Assembly (NCBI RefSeq): GCF_900130005.1
Contig: NZ_FQXP01000007.1
Location: 166,691 to 230,690 of the forward strand
DNA from: Clostridium collagenovorans DSM 3089
GTDB lineage: Bacteria > Bacillota > Clostridia > Clostridiales > Clostridiaceae
Length of the DNA stretch: 64,000 nt
Direction of reading: 5' to 3'
Shown here one piece after another: positions 47,611 through 56,171 of this stretch. Both the position numbers and the translations under genes were made by a program. The notes under the pieces were generated by a model. The model saw nothing but the letters and a program-made list of their open reading frames with translations, made no database searches and was not told where the DNA came from. Numbering within the stretch: position 1 is the stretch's first letter; each line of letters starts with the position of its first letter.

Positions 47611-48543
47611 CTATTTCCAGTTTAATCCTAGATTTTTAGCCTCAGAAAACATCTCTTCAATTATTTCTTTAGCACTTTGCTTTTTCTTTATAAGCCCTGC
47701 TATTTGACCGGCCATTACAGATCCATGCTCAACATCTCCATCTTTAACAGCCTTTCTTAAAGCCCCAGTTCCTAATTCATTAAATTTATCCATAGAGAAT
47801 TCTCCATCTTCTAACTTCTGGAACTCTCTTGTTAGTTTATTTCTAAGAACTCTTACTGGATGCCCTGTTTTTCTACCTGTTACTGTAGAATCTATATCCT
47901 TAGAAGATACTACTTTTTCCTTATAATTATCATGTACATTACATTCATCAGCTACTAAGAATCTAGTACCTACCTGTACCCCCTCTGCACCAAGCATAAA
48001 TGCAGCAGCAACACCTCTACCATCACCTATACCACCTGCTGCTATTACTGGAAGTTTAACAGCATCTACAACTTGAGGAACTAAAACCATAGTTGTTAAC
48101 TCTCCAATATGTCCACCAGCTTCACAACCTTCTACTATTAATGCATCAACATCAGCTCTTTCCATTCTTCTTGCTAATCCTACTGAAGCTACAACTGGTA
48201 TAACCTTTATACCGTGTTCCTTCCACATTTCTATGTACTTTCCTGGATTACCAGCACCAGTAGTTACAACCTTAACGCCCTCTTCACAAACAATCTTTGC
48301 TACTTCCTCTGCATATGGACTTAAAAGCATTATATTAACACCAAAAGGCTTATCAGTTAATTCCTTAGCTTTTCTAATTTCTTCTCTAACATATTCTCCA
48401 GGTGCATTACCAGCTGCAATTATACCTAATCCTCCAGCATTTGAAACTCCCGCTGCTAAAGAACTGTCAGCAATCCATGCCATACCACCCTGAAATATTG
48501 GATACTCTATTTTTAATAACTCACAAATTGTAGATTTAGCCAT
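47611..48543 (-). CDS. fabK: Enoyl-[ACP] reductase II FabK (FMN-dependent)
   Basis: 310 residues of the nitronate monooxygenase-like TIM-barrel family. It begins CELLKIEYPIFQGGMAWIADSSLAAGVSNAGGLGIIAAGNAPGEYVREEI, with VIVEGCEAGGHIGELTTM, IAAGGIGDGRGVAAAFMLGAEGVQVGTRFL for FMN binding. It catalyses the last, reducing step of elongation; FabK replaces FabI in streptococci and many clostridia. Its place inside the fab cluster supports FabK over a stand-alone nitronate monooxygenase. Confidence 0.95.
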   Translation of the reverse strand: MAKSTICELLKIEYPIFQGGMAWIADSSLAAGVSNAGGLGIIAAGNAPGEYVREEIRKAKELTDKPFGVNIMLLSPYAEEVAKIVCEEGVKVVTTGAGNPGKYIEMWKEHGIKVIPVVASVGLARRMERADVDALIVEGCEAGGHIGELTTMVLVPQVVDAVKLPVIAAGGIGDGRGVAAAFMLGAEGVQVGTRFLVADECNVHDNYKEKVVSSKDIDSTVTGRKTGHPVRVLRNKLTREFQKLEDGEFSMDKFNELGTGALRKAVKDGDVEHGSVMAGQIAGLIKKKQSAKEIIEEMFSEAKNLGLNWK

Positions 48544-48601
48544 TATATCCTCTCCTTAATAAAACTACACATTAAAATTAATAGTATAAAGTAATCAATA
48601 C

Positions 48602-48647
48602 TTATCCCTTCTATGGATTGTATACATCAATGTTTTAGAAGGGATAA
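48602..48647. repeat. Hairpin between acpP and fabK
   Basis: TTATCCCTTCTA and TAGAAGGGATAA are perfect 12-base arms around a 22-base loop in the 270-base acpP-fabK gap. No T-run follows on the minus strand, so an mRNA processing or stability element seems likelier than a full terminator; it could let acpP be made in excess. Confidence 0.45.
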
Positions 48648-48815
48648 ATAATTGACTATATTAAATTTAAAATAAATTTAACTTTATAAAACCTTTTGTT
48701 AATAATCATTTCCACATTAAATTAAAAGCTATTTAACTAGTAGGTTCTTCATCCTATAGACTATTAATTATATGTATAGTCTCTCTCTTACCTTACCTAC
48801 CTAAAGACATAGTTA

Positions 48816-49046
48816 TTAGCCAATTCTTGCTTGAATGTAGTTAACTATATCCCCAACTGTTTTAATATCTTCTATATCATCATTAGATATTTCAATTGCG
48901 AAAGCTTCTTCTAGAGACATTACAACTTCAAATATATCTAAAGAATCAACACCTAAATCATCAATTAAATTAGCCTCCATTGTTACTTGATCTGCGTCTA
49001 AACTTAATTCCTTAACTAAAATGTTTTTTACTTTTTCGAATACCAT
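48816..49046 (-). CDS. acpP: Acyl carrier protein
   Basis: 76 residues, acidic. The 4'-phosphopantetheine attachment Ser35 sits in DDLGVDSLDIFEVVMSLEEAF. It carries the growing acyl chain. Start ATG behind AAAGGAGAGAAATATT. The gene has 200+ bases of upstream DNA with two FabT-like boxes, and a hairpin downstream. Confidence 0.97.
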   Translation of the reverse strand: MVFEKVKNILVKELSLDADQVTMEANLIDDLGVDSLDIFEVVMSLEEAFAIEISNDDIEDIKTVGDIVNYIQARIG

Positions 49047-49182
49047 AATATTTCTCTCCTTTTAATAACTGTAGTTCCACTACATAAATTTAATTAATAT
49101 AGATAAACCTTAACTTCAAGTAAATACTTATCAAACATGTTATTGATTTATTTTACATTTATTCATATTTAATCAATATTTA

Positions 49183-49195
49183 TTTGAACATCAAA
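49183..49195. promoter_or_regulatory. FabT-like operator, proximal to acpP
   Basis: TTTGAACATCAAA, a 5+3+5 palindrome; read on the minus strand within TACTTTGATGTTCAAATA. It lies about 140 bases before the acpP start and shares the TACTTTGA...CAAAT layout with the distal box. Confidence 0.55.
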
Positions 49196-49250
49196 GTATT
49201 AAATACAAATGAACATAATTTTTAAAATTATATATAATTTGTTAATAAAT

Positions 49251-49263
49251 TTTGATAATCAAA
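49251..49263. promoter_or_regulatory. FabT-like operator, distal to acpP
   Basis: TTTGATAATCAAA, a perfect palindrome; read on the minus strand as ACTTTGATTATCAAAATT, which matches the known FabT box ANTTTGATTATCAAATT almost base for base. It lies just after fabH and about 205 bases before acpP, and would control acpP and the following fab/acc genes. Confidence 0.75.
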
Positions 49264-49304
49264 GTATATGGGTTTAGTACACCATTCTCTTAAACTTCAT
49301 CTGT

Positions 49305-50276
49305 CTACCAATTAACTAGAGCTGAACCCCAAGTTAATCCGCCACCAAAGCCAACTAAAATTATCTTCTGACCTTTCTTTAAAAGACCAAGGTCATTCAT
49401 ATTATCAAGTGCTATACCTATGGTTGCACTAGATGTATTTCCATACTCATCAAGATTCATATAAAACTTCTCTCTATGTCCCTTAAAACTTTTAGCAACA
49501 TAATCAATTATTCTATAGTTAGCTTGATGACAAACTATATAGTCTATGTCTTCTATTGTTAAGTTTTCTTTTTCTAATATATCATTAATGCTCTTTTCTA
49601 TTATGTTTACTGCGAACTTGAAAACCTCTTTCCCATTCATTTCAACATAATGAGCTGCATCTGCCTTACATTCTGTGAAAGGATTACTTAAAGCTAATCC
49701 ATTTGATGTTAAAACCTCATATTTAGTTGGATCCGAACCTATATCCATAAAAGGTATTCCATCTAAGTCACTTGCTTCAAGAATCATTGCTCCAGCTCCA
49801 TCACCAAATAAAACACATGTGTTTCTGTCCTCCCAATTAAGAACCTTTGAAAGCACCTCTGATCCTATAACTAAAGCCTTCTTATATATACCTGCAATTA
49901 TATAAGTTCTAGCTATAGACATTGCATACATTAGACCAGAACAAGCTGCTGCTATATCAAAGCTTACTGCATTCTTTGCTCCTATTTCCCTCTGTACCTT
50001 ACATGCCATACTTGGAATAAAGGAATCCGAAGTAGTTGTCGCAACTATAATCAAATCTATTTCCTCAGCCTTTACAGCAGAATTTTTTAAAGCCTTTAAA
50101 GCTGCCTTTCCTGCTAAGTCTGATGTATTTTCACTGGTAGCTATTCTTCTCTTTTTAATACCAGTCCTAGAACTAATCCATTCATCACTAGTATCAACTA
50201 TTTTGCTTAAATCATCATTAGTTACTACCTTATTAGGTACATATGACCCAACCCCTGAAACTCTAACGAAACTCAT
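49305..50276 (-). CDS. fabH: Beta-ketoacyl-[ACP] synthase III FabH
   Basis: 323 residues from ATG 50276 (MSFVRVSGVGSYVPNKVVTN) behind GAAAGGAGTAAAT. Starts fatty acid synthesis by condensing acetyl-CoA with malonyl-ACP. Catalytic Cys in VSFDIAAACSGLMYAMS, His in DYIVCHQANYRII, Asn in DEYGNTSSATIGIALD; GFGGGLTWGSALVNW at the C-terminus. It follows fabT and precedes the acpP promoter region. Confidence 0.97.
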   Translation of the reverse strand: MSFVRVSGVGSYVPNKVVTNDDLSKIVDTSDEWISSRTGIKKRRIATSENTSDLAGKAALKALKNSAVKAEEIDLIIVATTTSDSFIPSMACKVQREIGAKNAVSFDIAAACSGLMYAMSIARTYIIAGIYKKALVIGSEVLSKVLNWEDRNTCVLFGDGAGAMILEASDLDGIPFMDIGSDPTKYEVLTSNGLALSNPFTECKADAAHYVEMNGKEVFKFAVNIIEKSINDILEKENLTIEDIDYIVCHQANYRIIDYVAKSFKGHREKFYMNLDEYGNTSSATIGIALDNMNDLGLLKKGQKIILVGFGGGLTWGSALVNW

Positions 50277-50597
50277 ATTTACTCCTTTCATGAGCTAATC
50301 ATGTAAGTGGTTTTTATAAATAAAAACCACTTAATACACAATCATTCTTACCCATTGAACAAAATGCTAACTATACTTTAGATTCAAACATAACTCACTG
50401 AATCCAACATAAATGCTTTTATCTTAAGTGTATATCTACATTACTTACACAGATTAATTAATCTTAAATCAGCAATCATATAACTTTAGATAATTAACTA
50501 ATATAAATTACTATCTTTACCTTAACTTAAAAGAAAGATTGGTAATTTACTTAGTTAACAACTAGCTTAATTAACATAATAATTAGGTTTAGTTTAG
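50277..50597. other. fabT-fabH intergenic region with a perfect hairpin
   Basis: About 320 bases. AAGTGGTTTTTA (50305-50316) and TAAAAACCACTT (50321-50332) form a 12-bp stem with a 4-base loop about 30 bases before the fabH start; no T-run follows on the minus strand. It may be an attenuator-like or mRNA-stability element. The remainder holds nothing recognisable. Confidence 0.45.
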
Positions 50598-51086
50598 TTA
50601 CTTTTTAGCATTGTAACTTTTCTTAGGCTTTACATCATCATTAGAGAAATATTTTATCTTAAAGAAGTTAGATAACTTCTCTAAAGAATCAACTAAAACC
50701 TGCTCTTCATCGTCACTTAATCCCGCTATAGTTGCTTTAATCATATCAGAATGAAACTTCTCATGTATTCTATACACTAACTTACCTTTTCTAGTTAATT
50801 GAATCAAAACTACTCTTCTATCAATTTCACTTCTTTCTCTCTCAACATATCCCTTCTTAACAAGATTGTTGATTGCTATAGTTAATGTACCAACTGTAAT
50901 ATCTAGCTGTTGAGCTACCTCACTCATTGTTCTACTAGAATACATCCCGATAGCTTCAATTGTATGTACTTCTGTAATAGAGATATCACTAAAGTTTCCA
51001 TCCTTAATAGCGTTTTGCTCTATAACTAGGATATCATTAAATAAATCAACCAGTAATTCATTTATGATTTTTACAGACTTACCCAA
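50598..51086 (-). CDS. fabT: MarR-family regulator of fatty acid synthesis (FabT)
   Basis: 162 residues from TTG 51086, six bases after AGGTGGTG; a GTG at 51098 lies inside that site. The MarR winged helix is visible: ITEVHTIEAIGMYSSRTMSEVAQQLDITVGTLTIAINNLVKKGYVERERSEIDRRVVLIQLTRKG. It begins the fab cluster, and FabT-like palindromes occur before its own gene and before acpP. FabT represses fab genes in streptococci and related bacteria when bound to long-chain acyl-ACP; the same is inferred here. Confidence 0.88.
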   Translation of the reverse strand: MGKSVKIINELLVDLFNDILVIEQNAIKDGNFSDISITEVHTIEAIGMYSSRTMSEVAQQLDITVGTLTIAINNLVKKGYVERERSEIDRRVVLIQLTRKGKLVYRIHEKFHSDMIKATIAGLSDDEEQVLVDSLEKLSNFFKIKYFSNDDVKPKKSYNAKK

Positions 51087-51117
51087 TAGAAACACCACCT
51101 ACTTTTATGGTCAAATA

Positions 51118-51132
51118 TTTCGATAGTCAAAG
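51118..51132. promoter_or_regulatory. FabT-like operator before fabT
   Basis: TTTCGATAGTCAAAG; on the minus strand within TATACTTTGACTATCGAAATA, which differs from the acpP distal box at two positions. It lies about 30-45 bases before fabT and suggests autoregulation. Confidence 0.6.
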
Positions 51133-51765
51133 TATAATAAAATAAAGAATTAATGTCAATAGCTATTTAAGTTCTATATTTCTACATTTTACAAATTATT
51201 GAACAAGCCTCTATTTACCATAAACCCTTGAAACAACTAGTATCAACCTATGTGACAAAGTATAATTACAACTTTTTTGACTTGTTAATTAAGTGTTAAT
51301 AAGCTTTTAAGATTTAATCCTTTAATATATAATCCCTATGAAAACTACTTACCTAAATCTAAAATTTTAATCTTATAAGTCACATATGTATTAAAATGTT
51401 TAATGCTAATCATATTCAATCTTCCCCCTCATTATTCAATAAATATAGGTACAAAATCAAATTTTAAAGTTTAATCATCTATTATATAAATTAAAACAAC
51501 TTAACTAATACAATATTAAAAAATCTTAAATAAAATTAACCCCATACAATATTTACTACTGACAATATATATTTCAAAGCGTATATTCTCTTAAATAAAA
51601 TATTTTTGTGTTAATTTACTAAATAAGTTGTCCATACTATTATTATGATAAAATATTACTTGGAATTACTTGTTTAAGTTTGAATTCTTATATACTATTA
51701 ATATAACTCATAGTTTGTTATAATTAAGAGTCTAAGAATAATTTTAGGGAAGGTGGAGTGTTTAC
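51133..51765. other. Divergent intergenic region fabT / dnaD-like gene
   Basis: About 630 AT-rich bases. Apart from promoter-like TTGAAT...TATAAC before the plus-strand gene (around 51678-51707) I see no gene or structure. Confidence 0.4.
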
Positions 51766-52764
51766 ATGAGTACATTTATGTTCAGTAGCAAAAATATAAA
51801 ACATACTCTAATAAGTAATGTATTTATAGATAGATACATGCCTACAGCTAGAGGGGAGTATGTAAAGGTCTACATATTAGGTTTAAAATACTTTTCTACT
51901 GGAGAAGCTGGTGCATCTTCCTCTGTAATCGCTGCTACATTGAACTTATTAGAAACTGATGTGTTACACGCTTGGAACTATTGGAGTAATGAGGGAGTTA
52001 TAAAAATGGAGCCAATAGACTCTAAGGGAAACTACACAATAGAATTTCTAGATTTATCTGAAAGCGAAGAGGTTTCTGATTCTGATGTTCATATTTTAAA
52101 AGAATTAGATAATTTATCTACTAAGGATATGCTTCAAGATATTGAAAAACTAATTGGAAGACCTCTTTCAAATAAAGAAATATCAATGTACATTGGTTGG
52201 CAAAAGGAATTTGGTTTCTCATTAGAACTTACTTTAATATTAATACAATACTGTGCTTCAAAAGGAAAAACAGATTATAGATACATTGAAAAAGTTGCTT
52301 TAGCTTGGCATGATAACAACATTAAAACAATCGATGAGGCTCAAGATTTTATAAGTTATAACGAAGATAAGTGGGTTAAGCTTAGAAAGATACTTAACTA
52401 CCTGGGTATTCAAAACAAAGAGATAATGAAGCCTCAAGAGCAACTTTTAACTAAATGGATTAGCACTTATAACTTTCCTCTAGATGTAATTTTCCATGGT
52501 TGTGACATTTGCTTTAATCGTATAGGAAAGACAGACTTTAAATACATTGATGGTATTTTAAATAGTTGGTTTAAAGACGGTTTGAAAACCTTAGAAGAAA
52601 TTGAAAAAAATCAAAACTCTAAGAAAAAAACTACCTTTAAACCTAATACTGTAGGAAGCAAACCAAAGTCATCATCAAATAGCAACTTTGGAAACTATGA
52701 GCAACGCTCATATGACTTTGATGATTTAGAGAAAAAATTGTTAGGATGGGATGATAATGATTAA
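51766..52764 (+). CDS. DnaD-domain replication protein
   Basis: 332 residues, start ATG behind AGGGAAGGTGGAGTGTTTAC. An N-terminal winged-helix region (residues ~1-110) is followed by two DnaD/DnaB_2 domains: NKEISMYIGWQKEFGFSLELTLILIQYCASKGKTDYRYIEKVALAWHDNNIKTIDEA, and a second with LTKWISTYNFPLDVIFHGCDICFNRIGKTDFKYIDGILNSWFKDGLKTLEE. Both carry the YI..I...W signature. A disordered Lys/Ser/Asn-rich linker ends the protein. It should help load the replicative helicase at the origin together with the DnaI-like protein encoded next, whose start overlaps its stop. Confidence 0.9.
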   Translation: MSTFMFSSKNIKHTLISNVFIDRYMPTARGEYVKVYILGLKYFSTGEAGASSSVIAATLNLLETDVLHAWNYWSNEGVIKMEPIDSKGNYTIEFLDLSESEEVSDSDVHILKELDNLSTKDMLQDIEKLIGRPLSNKEISMYIGWQKEFGFSLELTLILIQYCASKGKTDYRYIEKVALAWHDNNIKTIDEAQDFISYNEDKWVKLRKILNYLGIQNKEIMKPQEQLLTKWISTYNFPLDVIFHGCDICFNRIGKTDFKYIDGILNSWFKDGLKTLEEIEKNQNSKKKTTFKPNTVGSKPKSSSNSNFGNYEQRSYDFDDLEKKLLGWDDND

Positions 52765-53737
52765 AGGTTATCAAGAAAGATTACTAAAAATCTATGATAC
52801 TATTAGAGAAGAGGAAGCAAAAGCCTTAGAAGCTAGAAAAGAAGAGATTCAAGAGAAACTACCTGAAGTTTTAGATATAGAACGTGAAATCGGTAAGCTT
52901 TGTATTCAGGTTTCTATAAGTGCTTTTAAAGATATAGACAACAGAGAACAACATCTCAATAACTTAAGAGAAAAAATAACTGATTTAAGAATGCAAAAAT
53001 CTGAATTACTTGTTTCTCATGGATACCCAATGGATTATTTGAATCTAAAGTATCACTGTGAAAAATGTAAAGATACAGGCTTTATATTAAATCAAAGATG
53101 TGAATGTTTTTATAAGAAGTTAGTTGATCTTTACTATGAAAATTCTGAGTTAAAAGAAGTATTACAAGTTAGAAACTTTAATAACTTCGCTTTAAATTAC
53201 TTTGATAGTCATAAATCAAATAACCTTGAAAGCCCTAGAAAGAATATGGAGAAAAACTTAGGTACAGCAATGAATTTTATTAAGAACTTTAATAATTCTG
53301 ATGAGAATTTATTATTCTACGGAACTGCTGGAACTGGCAAAACCTATCTTTCTCAATGTATTGCTAAGGAACTCTTGGATAAAGGTGTTTTAGTTGTTTA
53401 TAGAACAGCTGATGACTTGATTAAGGATTTGAAAGAAATAAGATTTGATAATAATACTACTTTAGAAAATTTAATTATAAATTGCGATTTACTTATTATT
53501 GATGACTTAGGTACAGAGCAAATGAATGATTTTTCTAGAACTGAATTTTTTAACCTTTTAAATAGAAAGCTCCTTAAGAAAAAGAAGATGTTAATATCAA
53601 CTAACCTTTCCTTAGAGGATTTGCTTAAAAACTATTACGATAGAATCACTTCTAGATTGCTAGGAGAGTTTACTTTAAGTAAGTTCTATGGAGATGATTT
53701 AAGAATAAAGCTTAACTTAAAAAAAGGTAGGGCTTAA
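52757..53737 (+). CDS. DnaI/DnaC-like helicase loader ATPase
   Basis: 326 residues; ATG 52757 (preceded by TTAGGATGGG), with another ATG two codons earlier. An N-terminal coiled-coil helix region (~1-95) leads to a zinc-finger-like CEKCKDTGFILNQRCECF, then an AAA+ domain with Walker A FYGTAGTGKTYLSQ, Walker B LLIIDDLGTEQ, sensor I STNLSLEDL and Arg-finger YDRITSRLLG. This matches DnaI. It would load the hexameric helicase (DnaC/DnaB) onto single strands. It overlaps the upstream DnaD-domain gene and forms a two-gene unit. Confidence 0.92.
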   Translation: MIKGYQERLLKIYDTIREEEAKALEARKEEIQEKLPEVLDIEREIGKLCIQVSISAFKDIDNREQHLNNLREKITDLRMQKSELLVSHGYPMDYLNLKYHCEKCKDTGFILNQRCECFYKKLVDLYYENSELKEVLQVRNFNNFALNYFDSHKSNNLESPRKNMEKNLGTAMNFIKNFNNSDENLLFYGTAGTGKTYLSQCIAKELLDKGVLVVYRTADDLIKDLKEIRFDNNTTLENLIINCDLLIIDDLGTEQMNDFSRTEFFNLLNRKLLKKKKMLISTNLSLEDLLKNYYDRITSRLLGEFTLSKFYGDDLRIKLNLKKGRA

Positions 53738-53758
53738 AAATAACCTTAATATATATTT

Positions 53759-53780
53759 TAAAAATACCTCTTAGTATTTT
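53759..53780 (+). terminator. Terminator-like hairpin after the helicase-loader gene
   Basis: AAAAATAC-CTCTTA-GTATTTTT follows the gene by about 20 bases; the T-run is part of the stem and AGGGTTGCTTTT follows. Confidence 0.55.
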
Positions 53781-53887
53781 TAGGGTTGCTTTTACTTATT
53801 AAATAACTTTAGTTTTAAGCTCAAAGGTTATTCATTGAGTACTTATATCTATAAGCATAGCTATTGATAACTAATCAAAGATTATAT

Positions 53888-53931
53888 AAGAAAAGGATGT
53901 TATATCATAATTAATATAACATCCTTTTCTT
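53888..53931. terminator. Strong hairpin terminator at the end of the sao cluster
   Basis: AAGAAAAGGATGTTATAT and its perfect complement form an 18-bp stem with an 8-base loop. It begins two bases after the saoL stop (53933, minus) and also faces the convergent plus-strand helicase-loader gene. If the UGA in saoL were a real stop, this terminator would lie 140 bases away; its abutment on the TAA at 53933 supports that TAA as the true gene end. Confidence 0.85.
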
Positions 53932-53932
53932 A

Positions 53933-54574
53933 TTACCTAAATTCAAATAACTCTTTAGAAACATATACAGCATCACTTACATGTAATTTAAATATATCAA
54001 TATCAGAAATCTTCATCTTATCTACCCAAGCATCAAAATCTTTCTCCGTACAGAAGAAGTTCATAATGTTTCAGCAGTTCTTACCCCAGTCTGTGTATTT
54101 ATTTAAATCCACATGTAATACATGTAAGTCTGATGGACTATAATTTTTAATTTCCCCATCCACTATTTCTACACTTATTTCTGTATTAGTATTACTACAT
54201 TTAGATTTAACCTCTATGTTTTGATTGAAAGTGAATGCTGTACCCATTGCATCAATTGCACACATTGCATTAAACTTTCTTCCATCCTCTAAAGTAACTA
54301 AATGATTAGTTGGTAATGCTGATACTGGATAAACAAATATAGCTTCATTGTTTTCATTTAATACGAATCCATTGTTTTGCTTTAGGTTTTCTAAGGACTC
54401 ATTTATAGACTCTATATTTAAATCCACCTCTAATAAACTTAAATCCTTCTCTATATGGAATGGCTTTTTATTATCTATAACAAAGTTCATTATAGCTTTT
54501 CTTAGAATATTATCTTCCTTAGTGTAATATTCACATTTATTTTTTACATTTAAGTCTTTTGCTATTGTATTCAT
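53933..54574 (-). CDS. saoL: MerB-like organometal lyase, selenoprotein SaoL (Sec168)
   Basis: 213 residues when the TGA at 54073-54071 is read as selenocysteine; without it the chain stops at residue 167 and loses a conserved-looking tail (NIMNFFCTEKDFDAWVDKM...). The protein resembles organomercurial lyase MerB: an N-terminal winged-helix-like part, then MCAIDAMGTAF with Cys105 and Asp108 spaced as MerB Cys96 and Asp99, then NCUNIMNFFC placing Sec168 (or Cys167) at the second catalytic thiol (MerB Cys159). Such enzymes cleave carbon-metal bonds. A stem-loop suited to a SECIS lies 11 bases after the UGA. Start ATG behind ATAGGAGAACTAC, 14 bases after saoA. Substrate unknown. Confidence 0.88.
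54040..54059 (-). promoter_or_regulatory. Candidate bacterial SECIS element of saoL
   Basis: CTTCTTC-TGTAC-GGAGAAAG pairs over 7 bp with one bulged A, 11 bases after the UGA. Position and size suit a SelB-binding hairpin. Confidence 0.55.
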
Positions 54575-54588
54575 GTAGTTCTCCTATG

Positions 54589-55365
54589 TTATTTACTTGA
54601 AACTGCTACTTCTTCATATCCTAAAGCCACAGTTAAAACTTCTGTTAGTTTATCTTTATAAGAATTATATTGCTCACAATCCCTTACCCTTGGTCTAGGT
54701 AAATCAATCTTTAAATCTTCTATGATTCTACCCTTATCTGTAGACATAACTATAACCCTATCACTCATATAAACTGCTTCATCTACATCATGAGTTACCA
54801 TAATAGCCGTTGTTTTATCAGCCATGAAAATAGACTCTAGCTCCTCTTGAAGTATCTTTCTCATCTGAAAGTCAACTGCACCTAAAGGTTCATCTAAAAG
54901 TAATACTTCCGGTTTACATGCTAATGCCCTAATAACAGCTATTCTTTGTTTCATTCCCCCAGATAATTGACTTGGATAAAGCTTTTCCTTACCCTCTAGC
55001 TTAGACATTTTCAATAATTGATTTAGCCTAGCTCTTCTGTCCTCCTTAGGAACCTTCTGCTGTTTCATAGGATATAATATATTCTTTTCTACAGTCATCC
55101 ATGGAAATAATGCATAGTTTTGAAATACAAATCCTCTATCTGCCCCTGGACCCCTAACTATTTTATCTCCAACAGATATTTCTCCAAGATTAGCACCTTT
55201 AAAACCAGCTATTATTGTTAATAAAGTTGTCTTTCCACATCCTGATGGACCTAGTAAAGATACAAATTCACCCTCATTAACTTCAAAACTTATATCCTTT
55301 AGAACTTCATTTATTTCCTTATTATTTTTAAAAGATTTACTTATATTATCTATCTTTATTTTCAT
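54589..55365 (-). CDS. saoA: ABC transporter ATP-binding protein SaoA
   Basis: 258 residues from ATG 55365; the ATG overlaps the saoP stop as TAATG, with GGAGGG 15 bases upstream. Walker A LGPSGCGKTTLL, Q-loop FQNYALFPWMTV, signature LSGGMKQRIAVIRALA, Walker B VLLLDEPLGAVD, H-loop MVTHDVDEAV. It groups with SsuB/TauB/NrtD-type ATPases of the nitrate/sulfonate/taurine importer class. It energises the SaoP permease. No Sec or unusual Cys pair is seen in it. Confidence 0.9.
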   Translation of the reverse strand: MKIKIDNISKSFKNNKEINEVLKDISFEVNEGEFVSLLGPSGCGKTTLLTIIAGFKGANLGEISVGDKIVRGPGADRGFVFQNYALFPWMTVEKNILYPMKQQKVPKEDRRARLNQLLKMSKLEGKEKLYPSQLSGGMKQRIAVIRALACKPEVLLLDEPLGAVDFQMRKILQEELESIFMADKTTAIMVTHDVDEAVYMSDRVIVMSTDKGRIIEDLKIDLPRPRVRDCEQYNSYKDKLTEVLTVALGYEEVAVSSK

Positions 55366-56171
55366 TATTCTACAACCCTCCATTTTGAAAGAGTGTTATT
55401 TAATAAATTAAGAGCTCTATCAATAGCAAAACCTACTAAAGCTGCAAGTACCATTAATGCAATAAGTCTATCTGTTTGCATCATTGTTTGTGCATCAACC
55501 ATTAAGAAGCCAAGACCTTGGCTTGTCGCTATGAACTCTGCTCAGATAACAGACATCCATCCACTACTTATTGCTATTCTAGCGCCTGTTAATATATCTG
55601 GAAGTGTTGCAGGTATTATTATATCCTTAAATATACTAACCTTGCCTGCACCCATACTCTTAGCTGCATAATAGTAATCCTTAGATATATTCTTTACCCC
55701 TTGTATAGTGTTTAATATTATAGGAAATACTCCAGTGAAGGCTATAAGAAATATAGTTGGTCCATCACCTATACCAAACCATACAATAGTTAATGGTACC
55801 CATGCCATTACTGGAACTTGTCTTACTGAGTCAACCAATCCTCCAATAAGTCCGTTAGCAACCTTAGATAGCCCCATCATAAATCCTAGAGGTACCCCTA
55901 TAATTAAAGCCCATAAGAAACCTTTTAGCACACGTACTAAAGTTATAGATATATTTAATAACACCTTAGAATCTACTACACAATTAAAAAATTGCATTAT
56001 TGTATCAGTAAATTTAGGCATTATAAGATCATTATTTTTAGTTACAGCATAAGACTGCCATGCTATAGCTATTATTACTAATAATATAATCTTATATATT
56101 ATCTCTTTTTTTCCACTACCAGAAAATTTTACTCCTCTAGGGGTGTAATTTGTAACCTTAACATCTGCCAC
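55365..56171 (-). CDS. saoP: ABC transporter permease SaoP, selenoprotein (Sec210)
   Basis: 268 residues when TGA 55544-55542 is read as selenocysteine. Start GTG 56171, six bases after AGGAGGAG; it overlaps the end of saoB by 43 bases. About six membrane segments; the EAA loop is AAKSMGAGKVSIFKDIIIPATLPDILTGARIAISSGW. The UGA falls in ...GWMSVI-U-AEFIATSQGLGFLM, where SsuC/TauC-type permeases continue without interruption (GW...AE...GLG). Downstream codons restore the two last conserved helices (GLGFLMV, IALMVLAALVGFAIDRAL). An excellent SECIS-like hairpin follows. Sec in a membrane permease is very unusual and suggests contact with the substrate. Confidence 0.9.
55507..55524 (-). promoter_or_regulatory. 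Candidate bacterial SECIS element of saoP
   Basis: AAGCCAAG-GT-CTTGGCTT is a perfect 8-bp stem (practically 7 bp with a GGTC-type apex) 17 bases after the UGA. It is the best SECIS-like hairpin in the cluster, in the position typical for bacteria. Confidence 0.75.
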
